Of a stretch of 64,000 nucleotides of DNA, positions 36,801 through 47,222 are shown piece after piece. Source of the DNA: Pseudomonadota bacterium (lineage in GTDB: Bacteria > Pseudomonadota > Gammaproteobacteria > Burkholderiales > Casimicrobiaceae); the NCBI GenBank assembly GCA_018241745.1, contig JAFEDG010000150.1, positions 1-64,000 of the forward strand, read 5' to 3'. The notes beneath the pieces were generated by a model that had not been told where the DNA came from, ran no database searches, and worked only from the letters and a program-made list of their open reading frames with translations. Position numbers and translations under genes: made by a program. Position 1 is the stretch's first letter, and the number at the start of each line of letters is the position of its first letter.

Positions 36801-39146
36801 TTACGCGCGCTCCACGGTGACGGTGCCGGTCATGCCTTCCAGATGGCACGTCGACGGATGCGCGGCAGCGACGCGCACGACGCCCGGCGGCACGCCGGCG
36901 TCCACGACCGCCGCGAGCACGGCTTCACCACGGCCCTGCTTGACCTTGACCTGCGCGCCTTCGGCGATGCCGAGGCGTTCCAGCAGCGTCGGGTGCATCC
37001 GCGCACGCGGCGGCCGCGCGTCGGCCGTCCGCTGCAACGACGGCGCACGACGCACGATCGCATCACTGAAGTAAATGGGCACGTCGGCCACGCGCTCGAC
37101 ACCGTTGGCGCTGCGCACCGGCGCGGCCACCGCCACGCGCGTGCGGTTGTTGAGCTTCGCGGTGATCGTGTCCTGTGGCGGCACGGCCCACGCGCGGACG
37201 TCGTCGATCGTCTCGAAGTCGAAGCCGGGGAGGCCCAGCAGCGTGCCGAGCACGCGCAGCACCTTCCAGCCGGGACGCGTCGCCTTGTGCGGCCGCACGA
37301 CACCGTTGAAGCGCTGCGCGCGACCTTCGCAGTTGATGTACGTGCCCGCCGTTTCGGTAAACGGCGCCACGGGCAACAGCACGTCGGCATACGGTTCCGC
37401 ATGGCGGAACGGGCTCATGACGACGACGAGGTCCGCCTTCTCGAGCGCCGCACGCGCGGCGAGCGGATTGGCACAGTCGAACTCGGGCTCCGCGTGCAGC
37501 ACGACATAGGCGCGCCGTGGGTCGGCGAGCATCTTCTGCGCGTTCAGGCCGCCCGCCTGCGGACGCGCGCCGGCGATTTCCGCGCCGAGGCTGTTGGCGG
37601 CTTCGGTGAGGCAGCCGAGCGTGGCGCCAGTGGCGTCAGCGAGCGCCTGCGCCAACGCGAACAGTTGCGAGGCGTCCGGATGCTGCTCGGCCAGGTTGCC
37701 GAGCAGGATGGCCTTCTTCTCGCCGCCAGCGAGCGACGCGCCGATGGCGCGCGCCGTGTCCGAAGGCGTCACGCCGCTCAGCGCGGCCGGCAGCGATTTG
37801 CCCGCGGCGGCGAGCACGGCCGCGAGGACTTCGGCAAGCAGCGACGGCATCGCCGACGGCTGCACGATCGCCTTGTGCGCGATCGGCATCAGCCAGTCGT
37901 CGTCGACCGGGTTGATCACGTCGACGGCGAGGCCCTTGCGTGCCGCCGTGCGCAGCCGTTGCGCGAGCAGCGGCTGGTCCTTGCGCAGGAAGCTGCCGAC
38001 GACCAGCACGCGGTCGAGCGACGACAGCTCCGCGACCGGCATGCCGAGCCAGGCGATGCCTTCGCCCTGCCCGTCGCCGCGGAAATCGGATTGGCGCAGG
38101 CGGAAGTCGACGTTGTCGCTGCCGAGCGCGCGCGCGAGCTTGGCGACCAGCGCGAGCTCCTCGGTCGTGGCCGTCGGCGACGCGAGCACGCCGAGCGACT
38201 CGCCACCGTGGCGCGCGACAACATCCTTCAGCCCGCCGGCCACGAACTCGAGCGCCGTTTGCCAGTCGACCGGCTGCCACTGCGGCGTGCCGTCGGCACC
38301 GACGCGCTTGATCATCGGCTCGTCGAGGCGCTCGTCGGAATTGAGCGCCTCGTACGAGAAGCGATCGCGGTCCGACAGCCAGCACTCGTTCAACGCCTCG
38401 TTTTCGAGCGGCAGCACGCGCATCACGCGCTCGCCCTTGACCTGGACGACGAGATTGCTGCCCAGGCTGTCGTGCGGTGCCACGCTCTTGCGGCGCGAGA
38501 GCTCCCACGTGCGGGCGCTGTAGCGGAACGGCTTGGACGTCAGCGCGCCCACCGGGCACACGTCGATCATGTTGCCGGACAGCTCGGAATCGACGGTGCG
38601 GCCGACGAACGTGACGATCTCCGAATGCTCGCCGCGGCCGATCATCCCCAGTTCCATGACGCCGGCGATTTCCTGGCCGAAGCGGACACAGCGCGTGCAC
38701 TGGATGCAGCGCGTCATCTCCTCGGCTGAGATCAGCGGACCCATCTCCTTGTGGAACACGACGCGCTTGGCTTCGCCGTAGCGCGACGACGAGTTGCCGT
38801 AGCCGACCGCGAGATCCTGGAGCTGGCATTCGCCGCCCTGGTCGCAGATCGGGCAATCGAGCGGATGGTTGATCAGCAGGAATTCCATGACGCCCTGCTG
38901 CGCCTTCCTGGCCTGCTCGCTTTGCGTCCACACCTTCATGCCGTCGGTGGCGGGCGTCGCGCAGGCGGGCAGCGGCTTGGGCGCCTTCTCGACCTGCACG
39001 AGGCACATCCGGCAGTTGGCGGCGATCGACAGCTTCTTGTGATAGCAGAAATGCGGGACGTAGACGCCCAGCTTGTTGGCGCCGTCCATGACGGTGCTGC
39101 CGTTGGGCAGCTCCACCGCCTTGCCGTCGATTTCGATGGTCAGCAT
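36801..39146 (-). CDS. nuoG: NADH-quinone oxidoreductase subunit G
   Basis: Large peripheral subunit, 781 residues. The N terminus is a [2Fe-2S] ferredoxin ([20 protein letters not shown]), followed by the [4Fe-4S] regions with [18 protein letters not shown] and [18 protein letters not shown]. The remainder resembles a molybdopterin oxidoreductase fold that has lost cofactor function, including a late [20 protein letters not shown]. Length is typical of betaproteobacteria. It starts nine bases after nuoF. Confidence 0.97.
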   Translation of the reverse strand: MLTIEIDGKAVELPNGSTVMDGANKLGVYVPHFCYHKKLSIAANCRMCLVQVEKAPKPLPACATPATDGMKVWTQSEQARKAQQGVMEFLLINHPLDCPICDQGGECQLQDLAVGYGNSSSRYGEAKRVVFHKEMGPLISAEEMTRCIQCTRCVRFGQEIAGVMELGMIGRGEHSEIVTFVGRTVDSELSGNMIDVCPVGALTSKPFRYSARTWELSRRKSVAPHDSLGSNLVVQVKGERVMRVLPLENEALNECWLSDRDRFSYEALNSDERLDEPMIKRVGADGTPQWQPVDWQTALEFVAGGLKDVVARHGGESLGVLASPTATTEELALVAKLARALGSDNVDFRLRQSDFRGDGQGEGIAWLGMPVAELSSLDRVLVVGSFLRKDQPLLAQRLRTAARKGLAVDVINPVDDDWLMPIAHKAIVQPSAMPSLLAEVLAAVLAAAGKSLPAALSGVTPSDTARAIGASLAGGEKKAILLGNLAEQHPDASQLFALAQALADATGATLGCLTEAANSLGAEIAGARPQAGGLNAQKMLADPRRAYVVLHAEPEFDCANPLAARAALEKADLVVVMSPFRHAEPYADVLLPVAPFTETAGTYINCEGRAQRFNGVVRPHKATRPGWKVLRVLGTLLGLPGFDFETIDDVRAWAVPPQDTITAKLNNRTRVAVAAPVRSANGVERVADVPIYFSDAIVRRAPSLQRTADARPPRARMHPTLLERLGIAEGAQVKVKQGRGEAVLAAVVDAGVPPGVVRVAAAHPSTCHLEGMTGTVTVERA

Positions 39147-39155
39147 GTCAGCGCG

Positions 39156-40460
39156 TCAGACGTAGTGCGGCACAAGGCAATCCTTGTGGTCGATGTGGTG
39201 CTGGAACTCGTCGCGGAACACCTTCGTGAAGCTCTTGACCGGCAGCGCAGCCGCGTCGCCGAGCGCGCAGATCGTGCGGCCCGCGATGTTGTCGGCCACC
39301 GACGCCAGCAGGTCCAGGTCTTCCTGCCGACCCTGGCCGTCCTCGATGCGCTTGACGACACGCCACATCCAGCCGGTGCCTTCGCGGCACGGCGTGCACT
39401 GGCCGCACGACTCCTCGTAATAGAAGTACGACAGTCGCAAGAGGCTCTTGACCATGCAGCGCGTGTCGTCGAGGCAGATGACGGCGCCCGAGCCGAGCAT
39501 CGACCCCGCCTTCGCGATGGCGTCGTAGTCCATCGTGATGCCCATCATCACGTCACCCGCGAGCACCGGGGCCGACGAGCCGCCCGGGATGCACGCCTTC
39601 AGCTTGCGGCCGTTGCGCATGCCCCCCGCCATCTCGAGCAGCGTGGCGAACGGCGTGCCCAGCTTGATCTCGTAATTGCCGGGGCGCACGATGTCGCCGG
39701 ACACCGAGAAGATCTTGGTGCCGCCGTTGTTGGGCTTGCCGAGGTTCAGGAACCACTCGCCGCCTTCACGCATGATCCACGGCACCGCGGCGAACGTCTC
39801 GGTGTTGTTGATCGTCGTCGGCTTGCCGTAGAGGCCGAAGCTCGCCGGGAACGGCGGCTTGAATCGCGGCTGGCCCTTCTTGCCCTCGAGTGATTCCAGC
39901 AGCGCGGTCTCTTCGCCACAGATGTACGCGCCGTAGCCGTGGTGGTTCTGCAGGATGAAGCTGAAGTCGCTGCCACAGATGTTGGCGCCGAGATAGCCGG
40001 CCTTGTACGCCTCGTCCAGCGCCTCCTCGCAGCGCTGGTAGACGTCCCAGATCTCACCGTGGATGTAGTTGTAGCCGCGCGTGCAGCCCATCGCGTACGC
40101 GCCGATGGCCATGCCCTCGATCAGCGCGTGCGGGTTGTAGCGCAGGATGTCGCGGTCCTTGAACGTGCCCGGCTCACCTTCATCCGAATTGCAGACGAGG
40201 TACTTGTCGCCGGGGAACGTCTGCGGCATGAAGCTCCACTTGAGCCCCGTCGGGAAGCCCGCACCACCGCGGCCGCGCAGTGCCGACTTCTTCAGTTCCG
40301 CGATGATGTTCGCAGGCGGCATCTTCTCGGTGACGATCTTGCGCAGCGCCTGGTAGCCGCCGCGCGCGATGTAATCGTCCAGGTGCCAGTTGCGGCCGTT
40401 GAGGCCCGCCATCAGCACCGCATCGGGGCCGTAGTCCAGGAATTCGCCGGGAGCGTTCAT
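39156..40460 (-). CDS. nuoF: NADH-quinone oxidoreductase subunit F
   Basis: NADH-binding flavoprotein, 434 residues, where NADH reduces FMN. Visible are the NADH/FMN loop [35 protein letters not shown] and the N3 [4Fe-4S] cluster motif [15 protein letters not shown] with a later cysteine in [12 protein letters not shown]. Met at 40460 ([13 protein letters not shown]) was chosen; the frame upstream shadows nuoE. Two bases separate it from nuoE. Confidence 0.98.
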   Translation of the reverse strand: MNAPGEFLDYGPDAVLMAGLNGRNWHLDDYIARGGYQALRKIVTEKMPPANIIAELKKSALRGRGGAGFPTGLKWSFMPQTFPGDKYLVCNSDEGEPGTFKDRDILRYNPHALIEGMAIGAYAMGCTRGYNYIHGEIWDVYQRCEEALDEAYKAGYLGANICGSDFSFILQNHHGYGAYICGEETALLESLEGKKGQPRFKPPFPASFGLYGKPTTINNTETFAAVPWIMREGGEWFLNLGKPNNGGTKIFSVSGDIVRPGNYEIKLGTPFATLLEMAGGMRNGRKLKACIPGGSSAPVLAGDVMMGITMDYDAIAKAGSMLGSGAVICLDDTRCMVKSLLRLSYFYYEESCGQCTPCREGTGWMWRVVKRIEDGQGRQEDLDLLASVADNIAGRTICALGDAAALPVKSFTKVFRDEFQHHIDHKDCLVPHYV

Positions 40461-40462
40461 CG

Positions 40463-40984
40463 TCAGCCCGCCTTGGCATCGCCGGATGCGCGCAGCTCGG
40501 CCACGAGCTCGTCGAGCTTCGCGTCGGACATGAAGCTGCACATCCGCTTGTTGTTGACGAGCAGCACCGGCGCGTCGCCGCAGGCGCCCATGCACTCGCC
40601 TTCCTTCAGCGTGAAGCGGCCGTCGGCCGTCGTCTCGTTGAAGCCGATGCCGAGCGTCTTGCCGAGGTGCTCGGCGGCATGCGCGCCACCCGACAGCGCG
40701 CACGGCAGGTTCGTGCACACGGTGAGCTTGTAGCGGCCCACCGGCGCGAGGTTGTACATCGTGTAGAACGTCGCGACCTCGTAGACGGCCACCGCGGGCA
40801 TCGCGAGCTTCTCGGCGACGGCGTCCATCACCGGCGTCGACAGCCAGCCGTGCTCGTCCTGCGCGATGGCCAGTGCCGACATCACGGCCGACTGCTGCTG
40901 CCCCGCCGGGTACTTGGCGATCTCGCGGTCGATCCGCGCGAGTGCATCCGCCGACAGCGTAATCTTGTCGGGCACGGCGCTCAT
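40463..40984 (-). CDS. nuoE: NADH-quinone oxidoreductase subunit E
   Basis: Thioredoxin-fold [2Fe-2S] subunit, 173 residues. The four cysteines stand in [12 protein letters not shown] and [17 protein letters not shown], the N1a cluster. [20 protein letters not shown] is a normal lead. Its start overlaps the nuoD stop by four bases (40981-40984, ATGA). Confidence 0.97.
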   Translation of the reverse strand: MSAVPDKITLSADALARIDREIAKYPAGQQQSAVMSALAIAQDEHGWLSTPVMDAVAEKLAMPAVAVYEVATFYTMYNLAPVGRYKLTVCTNLPCALSGGAHAAEHLGKTLGIGFNETTADGRFTLKEGECMGACGDAPVLLVNNKRMCSFMSDAKLDELVAELRASGDAKAG

Positions 40985-42234
40985 CGATCGATGCTCCCGA
41001 ACACGATGTCCTGCGTCCCGATGATCGCGACGACGTCGGCGATCATGTGCCCGCGCGACATCTCGTCCAGCGCGGACAGGTGCACGTAATCCGGCGTGCG
41101 GAGCTTGATCCGGTACGGCTTGTTGGCGCCGTCCGAGATCGCATAGACGCCGAACTCGCCCTTCGGCTGCTCGACCGCCGCATAGGCCTCGCCCGGCGGT
41201 ACGTGGATGCCTTCGGTGAAGAGCTTGAAATGGTGGATCAGCTCTTCCATGTTCGACTTCATCGCCTCGCGGTGCGGCGGCGCCACCTTGTGGTTGTCGG
41301 TGATGACCGGGCCGGGGTTCTGGCGCAGCCAGTCGACGCATTGCTTGACGATGCGGTTGGACTGGCGCATCTCCTCGACGCGGACCAGGTAGCGGTCATA
41401 GCAGTCGCCGTTGACGCCGATCGGAATGTCGAACTGCATCTTGTCGTAGACCTCGTACGGCTGCTTGCGCCGCAGGTCCCACGCGATGCCGGACCCGCGC
41501 AGCATGGGCCCGGTGAAGCCCAGCGCGAGCGCACGCTCCGGCGTGACGACGCCGATGCCGACCGTCCGTTGCTTCCAGATCCGGTTGTCCGTCAGCAGCG
41601 TCTCGTAGTCGTCGACATAACCGGGGAAGCGACGCGTGAAATCGTCGATGAAGTCGAGCAGCGACCCCTCGCGATTGGAGTTCATGTCCCTGAGCGTCGC
41701 CTCGTTGCGCGTGTGCTGCGCACGGTATTGCGGCATCCGCTCCGGCAGGTCGCGATAGACGCCGCCCGGGCGGTAGTAGGCTGCGTGCATCCGCGCGCCG
41801 GAGACCGCCTCGTACATGTCGAACAGGTCCTCGCGCTCGCGGAAGCAGTAGAGGAACGTGGTCATGCCGCCGATGTCCAGCGAGTGCGCGCCGAGCCACA
41901 TCAGGTGGTTCATGATCCGCGTGATCTCGTCGAACATCGTGCGGATGTACTGCGCGCGCAGCGGCACCTCGAGGCCCAGCAGCCGCTCGATCGCCATGCA
42001 GTACGCATGCTCGTTGCACATCATCGACACGTAGTCGAGCCGGTCCATGTACGGCACCGACTGGATCCACGTGCGCGTCTCGGCGAGCTTCTCGGTGGCG
42101 CGATGCAGCAGGCCCACGTGCGGGTCCGCGCGCTCGATCACCTCGCCGTCCAGCTCCAGCACCAGGCGCAGCACGCCGTGGGCCGCCGGATGCTGCGGTC
42201 CAAAGTTGATCGTGTAATTGCGTATCTCAGCCAT
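40981..42234 (-). CDS. nuoD: NADH-quinone oxidoreductase subunit D
   Basis: 49-kDa quinone-site subunit, 417 residues. It starts [20 protein letters not shown] and includes [34 protein letters not shown] and [20 protein letters not shown], all close to the family. The His and Asp lining the quinone pocket are in GPQHPAAHG and the C-terminal core. ATG at 42234 is preceded by TTGACC rather than a ribosome-binding site, and the first 29 bases of the gene are repeated 110 bases upstream. Translation may depend on coupling to the small frame at 42237-42344, which ends two bases before this start. Confidence 0.97.
   Translation of the reverse strand: MAEIRNYTINFGPQHPAAHGVLRLVLELDGEVIERADPHVGLLHRATEKLAETRTWIQSVPYMDRLDYVSMMCNEHAYCMAIERLLGLEVPLRAQYIRTMFDEITRIMNHLMWLGAHSLDIGGMTTFLYCFREREDLFDMYEAVSGARMHAAYYRPGGVYRDLPERMPQYRAQHTRNEATLRDMNSNREGSLLDFIDDFTRRFPGYVDDYETLLTDNRIWKQRTVGIGVVTPERALALGFTGPMLRGSGIAWDLRRKQPYEVYDKMQFDIPIGVNGDCYDRYLVRVEEMRQSNRIVKQCVDWLRQNPGPVITDNHKVAPPHREAMKSNMEELIHHFKLFTEGIHVPPGEAYAAVEQPKGEFGVYAISDGANKPYRIKLRTPDYVHLSALDEMSRGHMIADVVAIIGTQDIVFGSIDR
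42206..42234. repeat. 29-bp direct repeat, copy at the nuoD start
   Basis: These 29 bases, from the nuoD ATG into codon 10, recur without mismatch at 42316-42344. The unit begins TTGATCGTGTAATTGCG and ends TCTCAGCCAT on the plus strand. Copy spacing is 110 bases. Confidence 0.97.
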
Positions 42235-42236
42235 GG

Positions 42237-42344
42237 TCAACTACGATCAACTTCGGCGTTCGCTAACTTGTGCAAGGAAGTTAAGCGCGGCGCAGCCGCG
42301 CGGCGAACGCTCAACTTGATCGTGTAATTGCGTATCTCAGCCAT
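42237..42344 (-). CDS. 35-codon upstream frame created by a duplicated nuoD start
   Basis: Starts at the second copy of the nuoD initiation region ([10 protein letters not shown], 42344), four bases after the nuoC stop, and then runs through the inserted element to TGA at 42239-42237. That stop is two bases before the real nuoD ATG, in a different frame. A weak AAGGG stands before its start within the end of nuoC. It is best read as the displaced original nuoD start, now serving at most as a coupling frame. The peptide beyond residue 9 is encoded by the insert and unlikely to have a function. Confidence 0.6.
   Translation of the reverse strand: MAEIRNYTIKLSVRRAAAPRLTSLHKLANAEVDRS
42243..42323. 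repeat. 81-base self-complementary element inserted between nuoC and nuoD
   Basis: The arms ACGATCAA (42243-42250) and TTGATCGT (42316-42323), then GCGTTCGC (42256-42263) and GCGAACGC (42303-42310), form an outer stem. Inside are two hairpins: TAACTT-8-AAGTTA (42264-42283) and GCGCGGC-GCA-GCCGCGC (42285-42301). The whole folds as a three-way junction. The right outer arm belongs to the duplicated 29-bp repeat. No coding content of its own; family unknown. Confidence 0.8.
42316..42344. repeat. 29-bp direct repeat, copy adjoining nuoC
   Basis: Identical to 42206-42234. On the minus strand it supplies a second ATG and the first nine codons of nuoD, then leads into the structured insert. Confidence 0.97.
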
Positions 42345-42348
42345 CGCG

Positions 42349-42963
42349 TCAGCCCTTCTCGAACCCGGGGTCCGCCGCGTAGGCGTTCTCGCGGACGATG
42401 CGCGGCGTGATCTCGCGCGGCTCGATCGTGACGGGCTGGTAGATGACGCGGCCCTGCTCCGGGTCGAAGCGCATCTCGACGGTGCCGGAGATCGGGAAAT
42501 CCTTGCGGAACGGGTGGCCGACAAAGCCGTAGTCCGTCAGCAGCCGGCGCAGGTCCGGGTGTCCCGTGTACAGGATGCCGTAGAGGTCGAACGACTCGCG
42601 CTCGAACCAGTTGGCCGCGGGCCAGATGCCGATCACGCTGTCGACGACGGGGAAATCGTCGTCGGGCGCGAACGTGCGCACGCGCAGCCGCCAGTTGTGC
42701 ACGGTGGACAAGAGGTGATAGACAGACGCATAGCGCGGGCCGTCGCGCTGCGGGCCGTTGTAGGCCGAATAGTCGACGCCGCAGACGTCGATCAGCTGGT
42801 CGAAGCGCGTCGCGTCGTCGTCGCGCAACGCGGTCATCGCCGGGAGCAGCGAGCCCGCGCGAACCACGACGGTGACTTCCCCGAGCGCCGTCGTCGTGGC
42901 GACGAGCGCGTCGCCGAGTACGGCGGGCAGCGCGGCAGCGAGGGTGGCGAGCGAACCTTGCAT
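42349..42963 (-). CDS. nuoC: NADH-quinone oxidoreductase subunit C
   Basis: 30-kDa peripheral subunit, 204 residues. The C-terminal signature is clear: [20 protein letters not shown], then [20 protein letters not shown]. Start [13 protein letters not shown] at 42963 overlaps the nuoB stop by one base (TGATG). The frame upstream shadows nuoB. It is followed by the duplicated nuoD start and inserted element rather than directly by nuoD. Confidence 0.97.
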   Translation of the reverse strand: MQGSLATLAAALPAVLGDALVATTTALGEVTVVVRAGSLLPAMTALRDDDATRFDQLIDVCGVDYSAYNGPQRDGPRYASVYHLLSTVHNWRLRVRTFAPDDDFPVVDSVIGIWPAANWFERESFDLYGILYTGHPDLRRLLTDYGFVGHPFRKDFPISGTVEMRFDPEQGRVIYQPVTIEPREITPRIVRENAYAADPGFEKG

Positions 42964-43439
42964 CAGCGGGCGATCGTGCTGGTCTGCGAGATCTTGTTCT
43001 GCAGCTGCAGGATGCCGTACAGCAGCGCCTCGGCCGTCGGCGGGCAGCCGGGCACATAGATGTCCACGGGCACGATGCGGTCGCAGCCGCGAACCACCGA
43101 ATACGAGTAATGGTAGTAGCCGCCGCCATTGGCGCACGAACCCATCGAGATCACCCAGCGCGGCTCGGGCATCTGCTCGTAGACCTTGCGCAGCGCGGGC
43201 GCCATCTTGTTGCACAGCGTGCCGGCGACGATCATCACGTCCGACTGCCGCGGGCTCGGGCGGAACACGACGCCGAAGCGGTCCATGTCGTAGCGCGAGG
43301 CGCCGGCGTGCATCATCTCGACCGCGCAGCAGGCAAGCCCGAACGTCATCGGCCACATCGAGCCGTTGCGCGCCCAGTTGATCACCGCGTCCAGCTTCGC
43401 GGTGACGAAGCCCTGTTCGAGGATGCCGTCGATCGCCAT
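42963..43439 (-). CDS. nuoB: NADH-quinone oxidoreductase subunit B
   Basis: 20-kDa subunit, 158 residues, holding the terminal [4Fe-4S] cluster N2. Key parts: [13 protein letters not shown] with the tandem cysteines, [20 protein letters not shown], and [20 protein letters not shown]. It starts [20 protein letters not shown], standard for betaproteobacteria, and lies 23 bases after nuoA. Confidence 0.98.
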   Translation of the reverse strand: MAIDGILEQGFVTAKLDAVINWARNGSMWPMTFGLACCAVEMMHAGASRYDMDRFGVVFRPSPRQSDVMIVAGTLCNKMAPALRKVYEQMPEPRWVISMGSCANGGGYYHYSYSVVRGCDRIVPVDIYVPGCPPTAEALLYGILQLQNKISQTSTIAR

Positions 43440-43462
43440 CGTGCAGTGTCAGCGCGCCGGGA

Positions 43463-43819
43463 TCACTCCCAGTCGAGCGCGCCTTTCTTCCATTCGTAGA
43501 CGAAGCCGACAACGAGGATCGCGAGGAACACCATCATCGCGGCGAAGCCGGCAAACCCGATGTCCTTCAGCACGACGGCCCACGGAAACAGGAACGCGAT
43601 CTCGAGGTCGAACAGGATGAACAGGATGGCGACGAGGTAGTAGCGGACGTCGAACTTCATCCGCGCGTCCTCGAACGCCTCGAAGCCACATTCGTACGGC
43701 GACAGCTTCTCCGGGTCCGGCTTGTGGGGCGATATCACCCGGCCTATCGTCAGCATCACCGCCCCGAGCACGAGGCCGACGACGATGAACATCAGGACGG
43801 GGAAATAAGGCGCTAGCAT
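43463..43819 (-). CDS. nuoA: NADH-quinone oxidoreductase subunit A
   Basis: Three-helix membrane subunit, 118 residues, first gene of the complex I operon. It contains [20 protein letters not shown] and [20 protein letters not shown], the family signatures. ATG at 43819 gives [20 protein letters not shown]; the longer frame upstream reaches into the tRNA and is spurious. The 102 bases between it and tRNA-Leu show no clear promoter, so transcription may come through the tRNA from tpiA-secG. Confidence 0.97.
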   Translation of the reverse strand: MLAPYFPVLMFIVVGLVLGAVMLTIGRVISPHKPDPEKLSPYECGFEAFEDARMKFDVRYYLVAILFILFDLEIAFLFPWAVVLKDIGFAGFAAMMVFLAILVVGFVYEWKKGALDWE

Positions 43820-43921
43820 CGGCGGCAGGCTTGTCGGGCGGATCGCGTGCGACCCGCGGTGGTGCGTTCCCTTGCGTTGGCGTTCGGACTTCGGCGTTGC
43901 GGTACCGCGATGTTGCACGGG

Positions 43922-44006
43922 TGGTGCCGACGGGGAGACTCGAACTCCCACGGCTTTCGCCACTGCCCCCTCAAGACAGCGTGTCTACCAATTTCACCAC
44001 GTCGGC
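43922..44006 (-). tRNA. tRNA-Leu (anticodon GAG)
   Basis: An 85-base tRNA with long variable arm and encoded CCA, read on the minus strand. It starts GCCGACGTGGTGAAATTGGT, close to the E. coli tRNA-Leu(GAG), has anticodon GAG (complement of 43970-43972) in loop TTGAGGG, and a T-arm GGGAGTTCGAGTCTCCC. It sits between secG and nuoA, as in many betaproteobacteria. Confidence 0.97.
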
Positions 44007-44058
44007 ACGACGGACTGCTCGGCGCGGCGCGCATACGCGCGGCCGCGCTCGTAACACG

Positions 44059-44487
44059 TTACTTCGGGACCTCCGACGACTTGGCCGGCGCCGGCACATC
44101 GGACTTGGGCGCGCTGCCCGGAGGCGCGGCGCTGCCGGAGGCCGGCGCCGCGGCGTTGCCCGCGGGCGCGTCGGCGGACTTGGCCGGGACGTCGCTGGTC
44201 GTGGCCGGCGCCACGCGATCCATCAGCCCGCCCGCCGCGCTCCGCGAATGCATCGAGCTGAACGCCGTCAGCGCGATGCTCGTCGAGAAGAACACGACCG
44301 CGAGGATCGCCGTGGTGCGCGACAGGAAATTGGCGGAGCCCGCCGCACCGAACACGCTTCCCGACGAACCGCTGCCGAACGCGGCGCCCATGTCGGCGCC
44401 CTTGCCGTGTTGCAGCAGCACGAAGCCACAGATGGCGGCGGCAGCCAGCAGATGCAGAACCAGGACCAGCGATGCAATGACACTCAT
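44059..44487 (-). CDS. secG: protein translocase subunit SecG
   Basis: Small subunit of the SecYEG export channel, 142 residues. Two hydrophobic segments flank the conserved LLQHGKGADMGAAFGSGSSG, followed by RTTAILAVVFFSTSIALTAF. The C-terminal 50 residues are a low-complexity Ala/Pro/Ser/Asp tail (AGNAAAPASGSAAPPGSAPK), common in betaproteobacterial SecG. Start MSVIASLVLVLHL at 44487 overlaps the tpiA stop as ATGA. Confidence 0.96.
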   Translation of the reverse strand: MSVIASLVLVLHLLAAAAICGFVLLQHGKGADMGAAFGSGSSGSVFGAAGSANFLSRTTAILAVVFFSTSIALTAFSSMHSRSAAGGLMDRVAPATTSDVPAKSADAPAGNAAAPASGSAAPPGSAPKSDVPAPAKSSEVPK

Positions 44488-45251
44488 GACAGCACTTTCA
44501 TCGTTGCGGACCGCGCGGCCCATGCAGCGCGCCCGATCGCGAGGAATTCCTGCGCATCCAGCGATGCGCCACCCACCAGCGCACCGTCGACGTCCGGTTG
44601 CGCGAACAAGCCTGCGGCATTCGCCGCCTTGACGCTGCCCCCGTACAGCAGGGGCACGTCACCCGCGCCGGCGGCGGCGAGCTGCGCGCGAAGCGCGGCA
44701 TGCACCGCCTGTGCTTCCGCGGGCGACGCCGTGCGGCCGGTGCCGATGGCCCACACGGGCTCGTATGCCACCACCACCTGCGCCATCTGCCCGCCCAGCG
44801 CGTCGATCAACGCGCCCGTCTGGCGCGCCACGACGCTGCAGGTGGCGCCCGCATCGCGCTCCGCCAGCGTCTCGCCGACGCACGCGATGGGCGTGATGCC
44901 TGCCGCCCGCGCCGCCCGCGCCTTCTGCGCCACGACTGCGTCGGTCTCGCCGTGCATCTGCCGGCGCTCGGAGTGACCCACCAGCACATACCGGCAGGCA
45001 AACTCGGCCAGCATCGGCGCGGAAACCTCGCCCGTATACGCACCTGCCGCGTGGACGCTCACGTCCTGCGCGCCCCACGCCACCGGGCTGCCGTCCAGCG
45101 CCGCCGCGACCTCAGCGAGATACGGGAACGGCGCACACACGGCCAGCGCACCCGCATCGCCGCAACCTGCCCGGATGCCCGCCAGCAGCGCGGCGTTGGC
45201 GGTGCGGCTACCGTTCATCTTCCAGTTGCCGACCACCAGCGACGACCGCAT
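44484..45251 (-). CDS. tpiA: triosephosphate isomerase
   Basis: Glycolytic TIM-barrel enzyme interconverting dihydroxyacetone phosphate and glyceraldehyde 3-phosphate, 255 residues. Catalytic residues are visible: the N-terminal Asn and Lys in VVGNWKMNGS, His in VLVGHSERRQ, Glu in VVAYEPVWAIGTGRTASPAE with the mobile loop, and the phosphate-binding LLYGGSVKAANAAGL. The start was taken at 45251 (MRSSLVVGNWKMN). It is the first gene after the promoter at 45282-45310. Confidence 0.97.
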   Translation of the reverse strand: MRSSLVVGNWKMNGSRTANAALLAGIRAGCGDAGALAVCAPFPYLAEVAAALDGSPVAWGAQDVSVHAAGAYTGEVSAPMLAEFACRYVLVGHSERRQMHGETDAVVAQKARAARAAGITPIACVGETLAERDAGATCSVVARQTGALIDALGGQMAQVVVAYEPVWAIGTGRTASPAEAQAVHAALRAQLAAAGAGDVPLLYGGSVKAANAAGLFAQPDVDGALVGGASLDAQEFLAIGRAAWAARSATMKVLS

Positions 45252-45281
45252 CACAGCACCGTGAAGCACCTAAACCCAGCG

Positions 45282-45310
45282 ATTATACCGCGTCGCAACG
45301 TGGCACGGAA
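45282..45310 (-). promoter_or_regulatory. sigma-70 promoter of tpiA-secG-tRNA-Leu-nuo
   Basis: On the minus strand TTCCGT (45310-45305) and TATAAT (45287-45282) are 17 bases apart, with the -10 consensus 30 bases before the tpiA start. The -35 matches three to four of six positions. Confidence 0.7.
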
Positions 45311-45377
45311 CGCCGAGCCTTGGCGTACCGTCCCGCTCGCCGTAAGCTCGGAGCCAGGTCGGCGAGGGGAGACACCG

Positions 45378-46175
45378 ATGGATGACGACGCACCGCCGCC
45401 GCGACCCCTGCCGTCGCTGGCGTCGACACAATTCCTGCGCGCGACGCGCACTCTGAGCGGCAGCGCGCGTGCGGACGCGCCGGCGCTCTCCTCGCCCCTG
45501 CTGGTCGAGCGGGGTGCCGACCCGGCGACCGCCATCGTCGCGTTCACCGGCATGGCGGGTCGCCTTGGCGTGGCAGCGTTCGATTTCCTCGTCATCGCGG
45601 ACCTGATGCAGTGCAGCCGGGTGATGCTGCACGACACGTCGCAGACGCTCTATCTGGGCGGGCTGCCGCCCCTCGCCCGCGACCCCGAAGCGCTCGCGGC
45701 GCTCCTCCGCGACGCGCTCGCGAGGCTCGCACCCGCGCGGACGATCTTCATCGGCAATTCCGGGGGCAGCCACGCGGCGCTTCTGTACGGCCACCTGCTG
45801 GGCGCCGACGTCGTGCATGCGTTGGCGCCCTTCCCGAACCTCGACCCCGCGGTGATTCGCGCGACTCGCGATGCCCGCGCGGCCCGCCATCCAGCGGTGA
45901 TCGAACGGCTGGCCGCGTTGCCACCCGCGCCCGGACGGCATTTCGACCTCCGCCCGTTGCTCGCCCGGCATAACGGTCGCACGCGCTTCAACGTGCATTT
46001 CTGCGCGAACGCGGAGCACGAGTTGCGCCGCGCGATGCATCTCGACGGGCTGCCGGGCGTGGAATTGCACGGTTACCCGTGCGACTCGCACGGCGTCGCG
46101 ACCTGGCTCGTCCGCCAGCGCCGCCTCGTCGAGCTGCTGCGGGCGGATCGGGCGCCGGCCGTCGCAGGTCGCTGA
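45378..46175 (+). CDS. hypothetical protein with alpha/beta-hydrolase-like features
   Basis: Not recognised as a named family; 265 residues. The central part looks like an alpha/beta-hydrolase fold: strand TAIVAFTGMAGRLGVAAFDF, then strand and nucleophile elbow RTIFIGNSGGSHAALLYGHL with candidate Ser128, and a late YPCDSHGVATWL whose His could complete a triad. No signal peptide or membrane segment. ATG at 45378 has GGGGAGACACCG before it, an acceptable ribosome-binding site. It is divergent from tpiA and convergent with the oligopeptide ATPase gene, so it has no operon partner. Confidence 0.65.
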   Translation: MDDDAPPPRPLPSLASTQFLRATRTLSGSARADAPALSSPLLVERGADPATAIVAFTGMAGRLGVAAFDFLVIADLMQCSRVMLHDTSQTLYLGGLPPLARDPEALAALLRDALARLAPARTIFIGNSGGSHAALLYGHLLGADVVHALAPFPNLDPAVIRATRDARAARHPAVIERLAALPPAPGRHFDLRPLLARHNGRTRFNVHFCANAEHELRRAMHLDGLPGVELHGYPCDSHGVATWLVRQRRLVELLRADRAPAVAGR

Positions 46176-46187
46176 CGTCCGGACCCG

Positions 46188-47218
<1,031 letters not shown>

Positions 47219-47222
<4 letters not shown>

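Noticed and set aside
42243..42323. Integron attC-like site at the nuoC-nuoD junction
   Set aside because: GTTAAGC resembles one core site but the matching RYYYAAC core is not present at the right place, and there is no integron integrase or cassette. The three-way fold fits a repeat element better.
42237..42344. nuoD read as a split or frameshifted pseudogene
   Set aside because: A complete nuoD with intact start and 417 residues follows the insertion.
43870..43900. Eleven-base match (AACGCCGAAGT on the minus strand) between the nuoA leader and the nuoC-nuoD insert
   Set aside because: Too short for a GC-rich genome to claim a common origin.
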